Source: Ilumatobacteraceae bacterium (GTDB lineage: Bacteria > Actinomycetota > Acidimicrobiia > Acidimicrobiales > Ilumatobacteraceae). From it: a stretch of DNA of 64,000 bases. The stretch covers positions 62,001 through 126,000 of the forward strand of contig JAGYKR010000001.1 of the NCBI GenBank assembly GCA_018401375.1. Reading direction: 5' to 3'. Under the pieces are notes generated by a model that worked only from the letters and a program-made list of their open reading frames with translations, had not been told where the DNA came from and did no database searches. Position 1 is the stretch's first letter, and each line of letters opens with the position of its first letter. Positions 7,577 to 14,982 of the stretch are shown here, piece by piece. The translations under genes and the position numbers were made by a program.

Positions 7577-9694
7577 TTGGAGACGCAGGATCAAGAGTGG
7601 GAGGACTCGTTAGAGCAGCCGCGCCTTTTTGATGTGCGGATCCTCAACCGTGAGTTGAGTTGGCTGGACTTCAACGATCGGGTTCTCTCCATGGCCGCGG
7701 AGACAGGCATTCCACTGCTTGACCGAGCCAGGTATCTGGCCATCTTCTCATCGAACCTCGATGAATTTTTTCAGGTGCGCGTCGCCGCCCTGCGCGACCA
7801 GATTGCAGCGGGGATCGAAACTCCTGCCGCCGATGGGCGGACCCCTCTCCAACAGATGGAAGAGGTGGGTCTCCGGGTGAATGAGCTCATCGCTCGGCAA
7901 GAAGATCTGTTCCTCGACGAACTCCGACCGGCTCTGGCTGCTGTCGGGGTGCGGATCGTTGGATGGAAGGACCTGACATCGGACGAGAAGTCGCTGATGG
8001 CCGAATACTACGAAAACCGGATCTTCCCGGTTTTAACACCGCTCGCTGTGGATCCGGGCCACCCATTCCCGTACATCTCCGATCTCGCTTTATCCATCGC
8101 AGCGACCGTGGCAGATCCCGACAGTGCTGAAGAGCGTTTCGTGCGCCTCAAGGTGCCGGATTTGTTCCCTCGACTCATCGAGGTAGGCAATGGCCGACTT
8201 CTCCCAGCCGAAGATCTGATCGCCGCTCATCTCCACACCTTGTTCATGGGGATGGTGGTCACCGAATGGTCCACTTTTCGGGTGACTCGTAACGCTGACC
8301 TCACCCTCGAGGAAGAGGAAGCCGAGGACCTCCTCGAAGCCGTGGAAATGGAGTTGCGCAGACGGCGGTTCAAGCGCCCAGTCCGCCTTGAGGTCCACGA
8401 GTCGATGAGTGCTGAGATGACGGCACTGTTGGTCAGAGAGTTAGATCTTGATCAGCGCAACGTGTCGCGCCATCGGGCGTTGTTGGATCTCGCTCGCCTT
8501 GAAGTGTTGGCCTCTTTGAATAGGCCCGATCTCAAAACTGTTCCGTGGACTCCGGTGACCGCCGGCCGTTTACTAGTGGTTGAGGACAGTGATCGATCGA
8601 TCTTTTCTGTGATCAGGGATCGTGCCCTGCTGGTTCATCACCCCTACGAGAGTTTTGCCTCCAGCGTGGAGGCATTCGTCGCTAGCGCCTCAGAGGATCC
8701 GCGGGTTCAGAGCATCAAGATGACGCTCTATCGTGCTGGAGGAGATAGCCCGATCATCCGCAGTCTGATTGAGGCGGCGGAACGCGGGGTGCAGGTGGCG
8801 GTGCTTGTGGAACTCAAGGCCAGATTTGATGAGGCCACCAATGTCCAATGGGCCCGCCAACTCGAGCGGGCCGGGGTGCACGTGGTTTATGGCATGGTGG
8901 GACTCAAGACCCACTGCAAGGTGGCCCTCGTCGTACGTGACGACGGCGATCAGTTGCGGCGGTACTGCCACATCGGCACTGGCAACTACAACTCTAAGAC
9001 GGCCCGCATATATGAGGACCTCGGGTACCTGACCTGTGATCAGCGCATCGGGGCGGACGCCGGCCATCTGTTTAATCACCTCACCGGTTACAGCCGATCG
9101 GAAAGCTACGACACGTTGATTGTGGCTCCCCGAGACCTGCGTGGCCGGCTCTATGACCTGATCCGTAACGAAGCCGCCCATGGCTCCGAGGGTCGAATCA
9201 TGATCAAGTGCAACTCGATTGCCGACTCGGGCATGATCGAAGCCCTCTATGAGGCCTCGGCCGCAGGGGTGAAGATTGAGATGATTGTGCGCGGGGTGTG
9301 TGGTCTTCGGGCAGGGGTGCCGGGCCTGTCGGAGAACATCACCGTTCGCAGTGTGCTCGGGCGCTATCTCGAGCACAGTCGGATCTATCGGTTCGGTCAC
9401 GGGCACGCCGATGGTGGGGTACTGCATTTGATCGGTTCAGCGGATTTGATGCCCCGCAACCTTGATCGCCGGGTCGAAGTGCTCGTGCCGATCGATCACC
9501 CACGCCACCGCGAGTGGTTGGACCAGACGTTGACCTTCCTGTCATCTTCAGAAGTGGTGCGATGGGAGCTGGGCCCCGATGATCGTTGGCGGAGACGTGG
9601 TCCAGAGGACCGTTTTAGCCCTGATGCCCAAGAGATGATGTACCGCTGGACAGTGGCCCGACAACAGCAGACACGCCGACCTAATCTGGCCTGA
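7577..9694 (+). CDS. ppk1: Polyphosphate kinase 1
   Basis: 705 residues, normal Ppk1 length. It reversibly transfers the ATP gamma-phosphate to inorganic polyphosphate. The N-terminal domain begins LNRELSWLDFNDRVL; the phospholipase-D-like catalytic halves contain KTHCKVALVVR (the His-containing autophosphorylation segment), YCHIGTGNYN and EHSRIYRFGHG (the second conserved His). The start appears to be TTG 7577 behind the purine-rich GAGGGTGAAGAG; no ATG lies before the conserved region. phoU, a sensor kinase and a response regulator follow, consistent with phosphate-controlled polyphosphate storage. Confidence 0.95.
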   Translation: METQDQEWEDSLEQPRLFDVRILNRELSWLDFNDRVLSMAAETGIPLLDRARYLAIFSSNLDEFFQVRVAALRDQIAAGIETPAADGRTPLQQMEEVGLRVNELIARQEDLFLDELRPALAAVGVRIVGWKDLTSDEKSLMAEYYENRIFPVLTPLAVDPGHPFPYISDLALSIAATVADPDSAEERFVRLKVPDLFPRLIEVGNGRLLPAEDLIAAHLHTLFMGMVVTEWSTFRVTRNADLTLEEEEAEDLLEAVEMELRRRRFKRPVRLEVHESMSAEMTALLVRELDLDQRNVSRHRALLDLARLEVLASLNRPDLKTVPWTPVTAGRLLVVEDSDRSIFSVIRDRALLVHHPYESFASSVEAFVASASEDPRVQSIKMTLYRAGGDSPIIRSLIEAAERGVQVAVLVELKARFDEATNVQWARQLERAGVHVVYGMVGLKTHCKVALVVRDDGDQLRRYCHIGTGNYNSKTARIYEDLGYLTCDQRIGADAGHLFNHLTGYSRSESYDTLIVAPRDLRGRLYDLIRNEAAHGSEGRIMIKCNSIADSGMIEALYEASAAGVKIEMIVRGVCGLRAGVPGLSENITVRSVLGRYLEHSRIYRFGHGHADGGVLHLIGSADLMPRNLDRRVEVLVPIDHPRHREWLDQTLTFLSSSEVVRWELGPDDRWRRRGPEDRFSPDAQEMMYRWTVARQQQTRRPNLA

Positions 9695-9710
9695 GTGGAT
9701 TATGGATTGT

Positions 9711-9738
9711 GACCGCCCGGGTCGATGACCGTCCGGGC
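9711..9738. other. GC-rich inverted repeat between ppk1 and phoU
   Basis: GCCCGG at 9715-9720 pairs with CCGGGC at 9733-9738 over a 12-base loop. The same stretch holds a direct repeat GACCGCCCGG/GACCGTCCGG. No T-run follows, so a terminator role is uncertain. Confidence 0.35.
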
Positions 9739-9740
9739 TC

Positions 9741-9772
9741 ATTCATCTTGCGGCTGGCTCTCGTTCATCTAG
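9741..9772 (+). promoter_or_regulatory. PHO-box-like direct repeats upstream of phoU
   Basis: ATTCATCTTG (9741-9750) and GTTCATCTAG (9763-9772) are exactly 22 bases apart, two 11-bp units, with a degenerate unit between. The second matches the actinobacterial PHO-box core GTTCAYYYRG. The site precedes phoU and the SenX3/RegX3-like genes, so autoregulation by the response regulator at 11699 is plausible (inference). Confidence 0.5.
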
Positions 9773-9811
9773 AGTCCACCTAAAGACGACTTTCCTGACA
9801 CTTCGGCTACC

Positions 9812-9817
9812 TAGGTT
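9812..9817 (+). promoter_or_regulatory. -10-like TAGGTT for phoU
   Basis: TAGGTT with an eight-base spacer to ATG 9826, downstream of the PHO-box-like site. Confidence 0.4.
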
Positions 9818-9825
9818 TCTTCACG

Positions 9826-10530
9826 ATGAGCACAGAACTGCGAACTGGTTTCCAGGCGGATCTCCACGATCTGCGCCAAGGGGTAGCCCTCTTGGCAGCT
9901 TCGGTGACCGAACTGGTCCCCCGGGTCACCATGGTGCTTCTCGATCAGGATCTCGAAGGCGCCGAATATGTGATCTTGGGTGACGATGAGATCGATGCCC
10001 GGTCCATCGATCTCGAGGAGCGGGCCTTGACCATCTTGGCCCTTCAGGCCCCCGTTGCTTCGGATCTGCGGGAACTGATTGCGGTGCTCAAGATCGTGGC
10101 CGAGGTGGAACGCTCCGCCGACCTTTGTGTGAACATCTGTAAGGCCGCCCGACGGATCCACGGTCACACCCTTGATCCGCGGATTCGCGGTGTTGTCCAA
10201 AAGATGGGTCAGCAAGCCCAACACCTCTTCAAAGAGGCAACCGAGGCCTATCTGCATCATGATTCCACTCGAGCCGCAGCGCTGAACGATATGGATTCGT
10301 TACTCGATGACCTGCAGCGTGAGCTGATCCATGTGATCTTTGAGAGCCATGCTCGTGATCACATTGACCTCCAAGTAGCGGTACAGATGGCCTTGGTAGC
10401 GAGGTTTTTTGAGCGGATCGGGGATCATGCCGTCAACATCGGGGAGAAAGTGCGTTATGTGGCCAACGGTTGGTTACCTGAACATGCCGGAGCCGCCCGC
10501 TTCAACGCACGTCGCGAGGATGATGAGTGA
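9826..10530 (+). CDS. phoU: Phosphate signalling protein PhoU
   Basis: 234 residues, two tandem PhoU three-helix repeats. PhoU damps signalling from the phosphate-sensing kinase and the Pst transporter when phosphate is ample. Repeat cores are LEERALTILALQAPVASDLR in the first half and FFERIGDHAVNIGEKVRYV in the second; both carry the family acidic metal-binding residues (E/DxxxD type). Its stop overlaps the start of the kinase gene (ATGA), so PhoU and its likely kinase partner are translationally coupled. No pst transporter genes lie in the window. Confidence 0.95.
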   Translation: MSTELRTGFQADLHDLRQGVALLAASVTELVPRVTMVLLDQDLEGAEYVILGDDEIDARSIDLEERALTILALQAPVASDLRELIAVLKIVAEVERSADLCVNICKAARRIHGHTLDPRIRGVVQKMGQQAQHLFKEATEAYLHHDSTRAAALNDMDSLLDDLQRELIHVIFESHARDHIDLQVAVQMALVARFFERIGDHAVNIGEKVRYVANGWLPEHAGAARFNARREDDE

Positions 10531-11702
10531 GATCAACTTCCAGGTTCTTGGCGCAGAGCAGGGGGCAGTCGTCAGTGACCGCCGTTGGTCAGACCGATGC
10601 TGAGATCCTTGAACAGGTGGCACGGCTGACAGCAGTGGTGGATGGCCTCAGCACCGCCGTGGTGATCTGCGATTCGACAGGACAGGTCACCCATCGCAAT
10701 CTTGTGGCCAAGGTGATGCACGGGACCCATTCGGGACTGCTGATCGAAGAGGTGATCGATAGGCATCTCGCAGTGGCGACCCACCAACATTCCGAACTGC
10801 TCGCCGCCGAGGAGTTGGACTTGTTTGGTCCGCCTCGGCAGGTGATGGTGGTGCGAGCGATGCGCTTAGACCACGGCGGAGCTTATGCCTTGATTGAGGA
10901 CGTCACCGAGCGACGTCGGATCGATTCGGTGCGGACCGATTTTGTGGCCAACATCAGCCACGAACTCAAAACCCCTGTTGGTGCATTGGCGGTTTTGGCA
11001 GAGACTCTCGTGGAGGAGGAAGACCTCGACATCGTGCGGCGGATATCTGCGCGTTTGTTTGAGGAGGCCCACCGGGCTGCGCACACGATTGATGATCTGC
11101 TGGAACTCTCCCGTATCGAACTCGATGGAGGCCGGTACACCGAGTCGGTCAACGTGGCCGAGGTGGCTGCGGCCGCCCTCGTACGCGCCGCACCGTTATC
11201 GGAAGGGAATCAAATTGCCGTCGAGGTACAGATCGATGGCCCTTTGACCTTGCGTGCCAACCGCCGCCAGTTGGAATCCGCGCTCGGAAACCTGGTGGAG
11301 AACGCTGTGAAATATTCCGAATCCGGTACCACCGTGACTGTGGAGTGCCGCTTGCAGGGCACGTATATCGACTTCGTGGTAAGTGATCAAGGAGTGGGAA
11401 TCCCGGTCCAGGATCTGGATCGGATTTTTGAGCGGTTCTACCGAGTGGATAAGGCGCGCAGTCGGGGCACCGGCGGTTCCGGGCTTGGACTTGCGATCGT
11501 TCGCCATGTGGCCACCAATCATCGTGGTGAGGTGTTGGTCTCCTCTGAGGAAGGCCGCGGAAGCCGATTTACCCTTCGGATCCCGCATCGAATCCCAGAC
11601 AGGCTCGAAGATCGAGAATCAGAGTCAGAGTCAGAGTTTTCATCTGACCAATTCACGACAACTCGTAACCCCCCTCACGAGGAGCGCAACTCACCGTCAT
11701 GA
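10527..11702 (+). CDS. senX3: SenX3/PhoR-like phosphate sensor histidine kinase, without visible membrane anchor
   Basis: 391 residues. A PAS-like domain occupies about residues 30-130. HisKA follows with FVANISHELKTPVGAL (phospho-acceptor His145). The ATPase domain shows NLVENAVKYS (N box), SDQGVGIP (G1) and GGSGLGLAIV (G2). This is the SenX3 architecture except that no transmembrane span is visible at the N-terminus, where SenX3 normally has two. The C-terminal tail carries a short Ser-Glu repeat. The gene sits between phoU and the regX3-like regulator with ATGA overlaps on both sides. A cytoplasmic kinase sensing through PhoU is one reading; a wrongly assigned start is the alternative. Confidence 0.88.
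   Translation: MRSTSRFLAQSRGQSSVTAVGQTDAEILEQVARLTAVVDGLSTAVVICDSTGQVTHRNLVAKVMHGTHSGLLIEEVIDRHLAVATHQHSELLAAEELDLFGPPRQVMVVRAMRLDHGGAYALIEDVTERRRIDSVRTDFVANISHELKTPVGALAVLAETLVEEEDLDIVRRISARLFEEAHRAAHTIDDLLELSRIELDGGRYTESVNVAEVAAAALVRAAPLSEGNQIAVEVQIDGPLTLRANRRQLESALGNLVENAVKYSESGTTVTVECRLQGTYIDFVVSDQGVGIPVQDLDRIFERFYRVDKARSRGTGGSGLGLAIVRHVATNHRGEVLVSSEEGRGSRFTLRIPHRIPDRLEDRESESESEFSSDQFTTTRNPPHEERNSPS
11620..11637 (+). repeat. Hexanucleotide repeat CAGAGT, three copies
   Basis: In-frame microsatellite encoding alternating Glu-Ser in the C-terminal tail of the sensor kinase. Confidence 0.85.
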
Positions 11703-12400
11703 CATCGCCCAAAGTTTTGGTCGTCGAGGACGAACCCGGTTTCATCGATGCATTGCAAATCGGCTTGACTCGCGAAGGATTCATCGTCCACGTAGCCACC
11801 GACGGGGTGACCGCTCTCGAGATGTTCGAATCCGTTCAACCCGATGTGATCCTGCTCGATGTCATGCTGCCGAAGGCGAGCGGTATCGATGTCTGTCGTC
11901 AGATCCGGATGCGCAGTTCGGTGCCAATCATTATGGTGACCGCCAAGGGCGGAGAGATTGACACGGTGGTCGGCCTTGAGGTCGGCGCAGATGATTACGT
12001 CACGAAGCCGTATCGGATCCGTGAGTTGGTTGCTCGGATGCGCGCGGTGATGAGGCGAAAACCCTCCGAGCGATCTGTCGATCTCTCTTCGGAAGCCATC
12101 GAAGTGGGACCGGTGGTGCTTAATCCTGTCGAACACCTTGTCACCTTAAGAGGCGAGCCAGTGGCTATGCCGCTGAAAGAGTTTGAACTGTTGCACTTGT
12201 TGTTGGCTAACGCCGGTCGGGTGCTGCCTCGAGACCTGTTGATTGACCGGGTCTGGGGTAACGATTACGTGGGAGATACCAAAACGCTTGATGTTCACAT
12301 CAAACGTTTGCGCTCCAAACTGGAATCAGATCCGGGAACCCCGCAGATGATTGTCACGATCCGTGGTCTCGGCTACAAGTTTGAGCGCTCCACGTCTTGA
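11699..12400 (+). CDS. regX3: RegX3/PhoB-like response regulator
   Basis: 233 residues, OmpR/PhoB family. The receiver domain has KVLVVEDEPG, phospho-acceptor Asp54 in VILLDVMLPKASG and DDYVTKPY with the switch Lys. The C-terminal winged helix includes VWGNDYVGDTKTLDVHIKRL and ends GYKFE. It is coupled by ATGA overlap to the SenX3-like kinase. The family binds PHO-box direct repeats, and a candidate site lies at 9741-9772. Confidence 0.95.
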   Translation: MTSPKVLVVEDEPGFIDALQIGLTREGFIVHVATDGVTALEMFESVQPDVILLDVMLPKASGIDVCRQIRMRSSVPIIMVTAKGGEIDTVVGLEVGADDYVTKPYRIRELVARMRAVMRRKPSERSVDLSSEAIEVGPVVLNPVEHLVTLRGEPVAMPLKEFELLHLLLANAGRVLPRDLLIDRVWGNDYVGDTKTLDVHIKRLRSKLESDPGTPQMIVTIRGLGYKFERSTS

Positions 12401-12425
12401 GCGCCCCGGCTCACACCGAGCCACC

Positions 12426-12431
12426 TAGCAT
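12426..12431 (+). promoter_or_regulatory. -10-like TAGCAT for the MFS gene at 12440
   Basis: TAGCAT with an eight-base spacer to GTG 12440. Confidence 0.4.
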
Positions 12432-12439
12432 CGGTTCGA

Positions 12440-13699
12440 GTGAGTCCCGCCCCCACATCTTCCTCGCCGTTTCGGCGCCTGGCTGCCGTGCATGCGGCAA
12501 TGCTGGCAGGCGAGGCGACGATGGTGGTCGCGCTGGCGGATTCGTTCTTTTTTGATGTTGACCTCGATGCGGCCCGATCAAGGATCCTGACGTTCTTACT
12601 GGTCAGTTTCGCCCCATTCATCTTGGTAGCGCCGTTGATCGGACCGGTGATCGACCGGATCCGTGGTGGCCGCCGTTTCGTGGTGCAGATCGTGGCTGTT
12701 CTGCGGATCCTCATACAGATTGCGATGATCCGGTACTCCGGTGAGGTCGCTCTGTTCGCATTGGTGTTTGGGGCCTTAGTCCTCCAGAAGACCTACACGA
12801 TCTCTAAATCGGCGCTGGTTCCCTCGGTGGTGCGCAGCGATCGTGAGTTAGTGGAGGCCAACTCCAAGCTTGGGTTGATCGCCGGGATCACCGGCGCAGT
12901 GGCGGTGATCCCGGCGGGTGCCTTGCAGATCCTGTTCGGCACCCCGGTGACCTTGGCTTTTGGTGCGGTCCTCTTCCTCGGAGCCCTTGCCGCAGCGATC
13001 AAGCTGCCCCAAGAGGTTCTGATTTCTGCCTCCTCCCGGGTTCGTGGTCGAGGTTTTGAGGTTTCGCCGGGGATGCGTGCGGGCGGTGATGCATTGTTGA
13101 TGCTGCGCGGGTCAGCGGGATTCTTGATGTTCCATCTTGCGTTCTGGCTACGCGGTCAAGAGCGCGGAACCTTGTGGTTTGCTCTGGTTGTGGTGGCCTC
13201 CACGGCGGGAACCATGCTCGGGAACATCTCTGGACCGCGGCTGCGCCGGATGCAGTCCGAGGAGAAAATGGTGGTGCTGGCGTTGACCGTGCCGGCGGTG
13301 GCTGGTCTTGTGGCGGTGGTGTTGCCGGGTCGCATCCCCGTGGTCATGTTGGCGTTGGTGGTAGCCATGGCAGCAGGGGTGGCGCGCCTTGCATTTGAGA
13401 GCATCGTGCAACGCGATACCACCGTGATTTCTCGGGGGCAGGTCTTTGCTTATTACGAGACACGGTTCCAATTTGCGTGGGTTCTGGCGGCGGCACTAGC
13501 AGTGCTGCTCAATCTGCCCGGTTGGCTGGGTCTCGTTGCGGTCTCTGGGGCAGCGGCCTCAGGCCTGATCGGCACCCGGGCGGAGGCCTTGAGTCACAGC
13601 CCACGACAGCGAACCCCCAGGCGGCGGTCCCGCCGATCCCCCAAAAACTTAAAGGGGCGTTCAAATGGGAGTTCGCAGGGGCGTTCTACTCGCCGGTGA
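12440..13699 (+). CDS. MFS transporter of unknown substrate
   Basis: 419 residues with about 10-12 hydrophobic spans. GPVIDRIRGGRRFVVQIV between early spans is an A-motif-like loop with Asp and Arg-Arg. The C-terminus ends in a strongly basic tail (RRRSRRSPKNLKGR), cytoplasmic by the positive-inside rule. The start is taken as GTG 12440. Similar actinobacterial proteins are annotated only as MFS carriers. It follows regX3 by 39 bases but has its own -10 candidate. The stop overlaps the convergent DUF2342 gene by 14 bases. Confidence 0.75.
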   Translation: MSPAPTSSSPFRRLAAVHAAMLAGEATMVVALADSFFFDVDLDAARSRILTFLLVSFAPFILVAPLIGPVIDRIRGGRRFVVQIVAVLRILIQIAMIRYSGEVALFALVFGALVLQKTYTISKSALVPSVVRSDRELVEANSKLGLIAGITGAVAVIPAGALQILFGTPVTLAFGAVLFLGALAAAIKLPQEVLISASSRVRGRGFEVSPGMRAGGDALLMLRGSAGFLMFHLAFWLRGQERGTLWFALVVVASTAGTMLGNISGPRLRRMQSEEKMVVLALTVPAVAGLVAVVLPGRIPVVMLALVVAMAAGVARLAFESIVQRDTTVISRGQVFAYYETRFQFAWVLAAALAVLLNLPGWLGLVAVSGAAASGLIGTRAEALSHSPRQRTPRRRSRRSPKNLKGRSNGSSQGRSTRR

Positions 13700-14885
13700 T
13701 GCGGGCCACCCACAGCCCGGGGGCTTCGATTTCGTTAGCGGTGGGCATGGCTTCGGGAGTGTTCAACAAGAGAGAAATCCCGGATTCCCCGACGCGATCC
13801 ACCACACCTTGGGCGAATGTCTTTCCGCGAGCCACCTGATCAGCGCCGACTCGCACCCCGAGCAATTGCTCCACAAAGACCTCTTCTTGGGTGGCTTCAA
13901 GGCGTCGGCGCCGTACCGCCTCAGCGATACTGAGAGCTCCACCGCCGATCAGGCGCGCAGCGATTGCGTCCACCACCCAATCGGTCACACCGACCACGGC
14001 CGCAACCGCTGCGTCAAGGGTGGGGGCGAGGGATCGCTGCTCATCAGACAGCACTGCGCCGAGCAGCAGACCTGGATCGCTGAAGGCTTGTTGCATAGCG
14101 GCCATCGGATCACCATCGGTGATGTCAAGGCCGCCGAGGCGTTCCGTCAGGGCATTGGGATCTGGCCGAAATGCGCCGACATGGGCCTGGATCAGTTCAG
14201 TCAGACGGGTACGGAGGTGGGGAGCTGACATGACCGCTGATCCAGCCATCTCGTGGGCGAGCACCCACAGTCGCATCTCATTAGTGTCGATCTGCCATTG
14301 TCCGGCAAACTCCTCAATCGTGCGGGGGATCAGCAACAAGGTGGGCCGCGGCCGAGGGATTGGCAGGTCGTGGATCCCGAACACACGCTGGGCCATCGTG
14401 CCGACCATGGACCCGACGGTCATGCCGAGCATCGCAGGGGCCATCATCTGGTTCAACCCAGAGAGCATCTGAGCCAAAGGGTCACCGGCGGTGATCTCGG
14501 ATCCGATCGGGACCCCGGCACCGCCGAGCGAACTGGCTAAGTCGGTGAACAGCGGACGGTAGTCCTCGAGGGTGCGATGGGCCCATTGGCCGCGGGTCAT
14601 CAGTTCGATCTCGGGGACCTCGTTGTCAACGCCGATTAAATCCCCCACGTGGAGAGCTGCAATGCGGGCCAAGTCTGCGTAGGCGGGCCGTAGGAGGGGA
14701 TCCACATTCGGTTCTGCCTCGCCACCGGTCGCTCCGAGTTGGGCGAACTGTCGGGCAGCCTCCCAGTTCAGCGGGCCTTGGCCCGACAGTGCTTTCATCA
14801 TGTCGCCAAGAAACGGCATCGCAGCGAACGGGTCGGGCATGGCGCCACCGGGTGTTTCGCCACCGGGAACATCATCGTCGGCCAT
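13686..14885 (-). CDS. DUF2342/zincin-like protein with degenerate HExxH motif
   Basis: 399 residues of the DUF2342 (zincin_2, 'zinc-dependent metalloprotease / putative hydrolase') family widespread in Actinobacteria. The family segment starting MRLWVLAHEMAG should carry HExxH (often HEVTH); here it reads H-E-M-A-G, so the second zinc-ligand His is Gly. The following SAPHLRTRL still aligns with the family. The protein may be a non-catalytic member. N-terminal Gly/Pro/Asp-rich stretch, no signal peptide. ATG 14885 is supported by TAGCCT seven bases upstream; the frame continues to 15707 but that part is antisense to the next gene. Confidence 0.8.
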   Translation of the reverse strand: MADDDVPGGETPGGAMPDPFAAMPFLGDMMKALSGQGPLNWEAARQFAQLGATGGEAEPNVDPLLRPAYADLARIAALHVGDLIGVDNEVPEIELMTRGQWAHRTLEDYRPLFTDLASSLGGAGVPIGSEITAGDPLAQMLSGLNQMMAPAMLGMTVGSMVGTMAQRVFGIHDLPIPRPRPTLLLIPRTIEEFAGQWQIDTNEMRLWVLAHEMAGSAVMSAPHLRTRLTELIQAHVGAFRPDPNALTERLGGLDITDGDPMAAMQQAFSDPGLLLGAVLSDEQRSLAPTLDAAVAAVVGVTDWVVDAIAARLIGGGALSIAEAVRRRRLEATQEEVFVEQLLGVRVGADQVARGKTFAQGVVDRVGESGISLLLNTPEAMPTANEIEAPGLWVARITGE

Positions 14886-14892
14886 GTCGTAC

Positions 14893-14898
14893 AGGCTA
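14893..14898 (-). promoter_or_regulatory. -10-like TAGCCT for the DUF2342 gene (leaderless)
   Basis: TAGCCT with a seven-base spacer to ATG 14885; divergent with 14971-14976. Confidence 0.5.
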
Positions 14899-14970
14899 CG
14901 GGCTACCGGAGCGGTACGGGTTCGGAGCCTCGCTCGATCCTGTGGAGTACTGAGAGTTGGTGGGGTTCGG

Positions 14971-14976
14971 TAGTTT
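14971..14976 (+). promoter_or_regulatory. -10-like TAGTTT for the SDR gene (leaderless)
   Basis: TAGTTT, six-base spacer, ATG 14983; favours that ATG over GTG 14980. Confidence 0.55.
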
Positions 14977-14982
14977 GGGGTG

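Noticed and set aside
8690-9427. 245-residue open frame on the minus strand inside ppk1
   Set aside because: Antisense of a strongly conserved gene, with no domain, ribosome binding site or hexamer. A GC-rich shadow frame.
9711-9738. Rho-independent terminator after ppk1
   Set aside because: The 6-bp stem has a 12-base loop and no T-run; kept only as an inverted repeat of unknown role.
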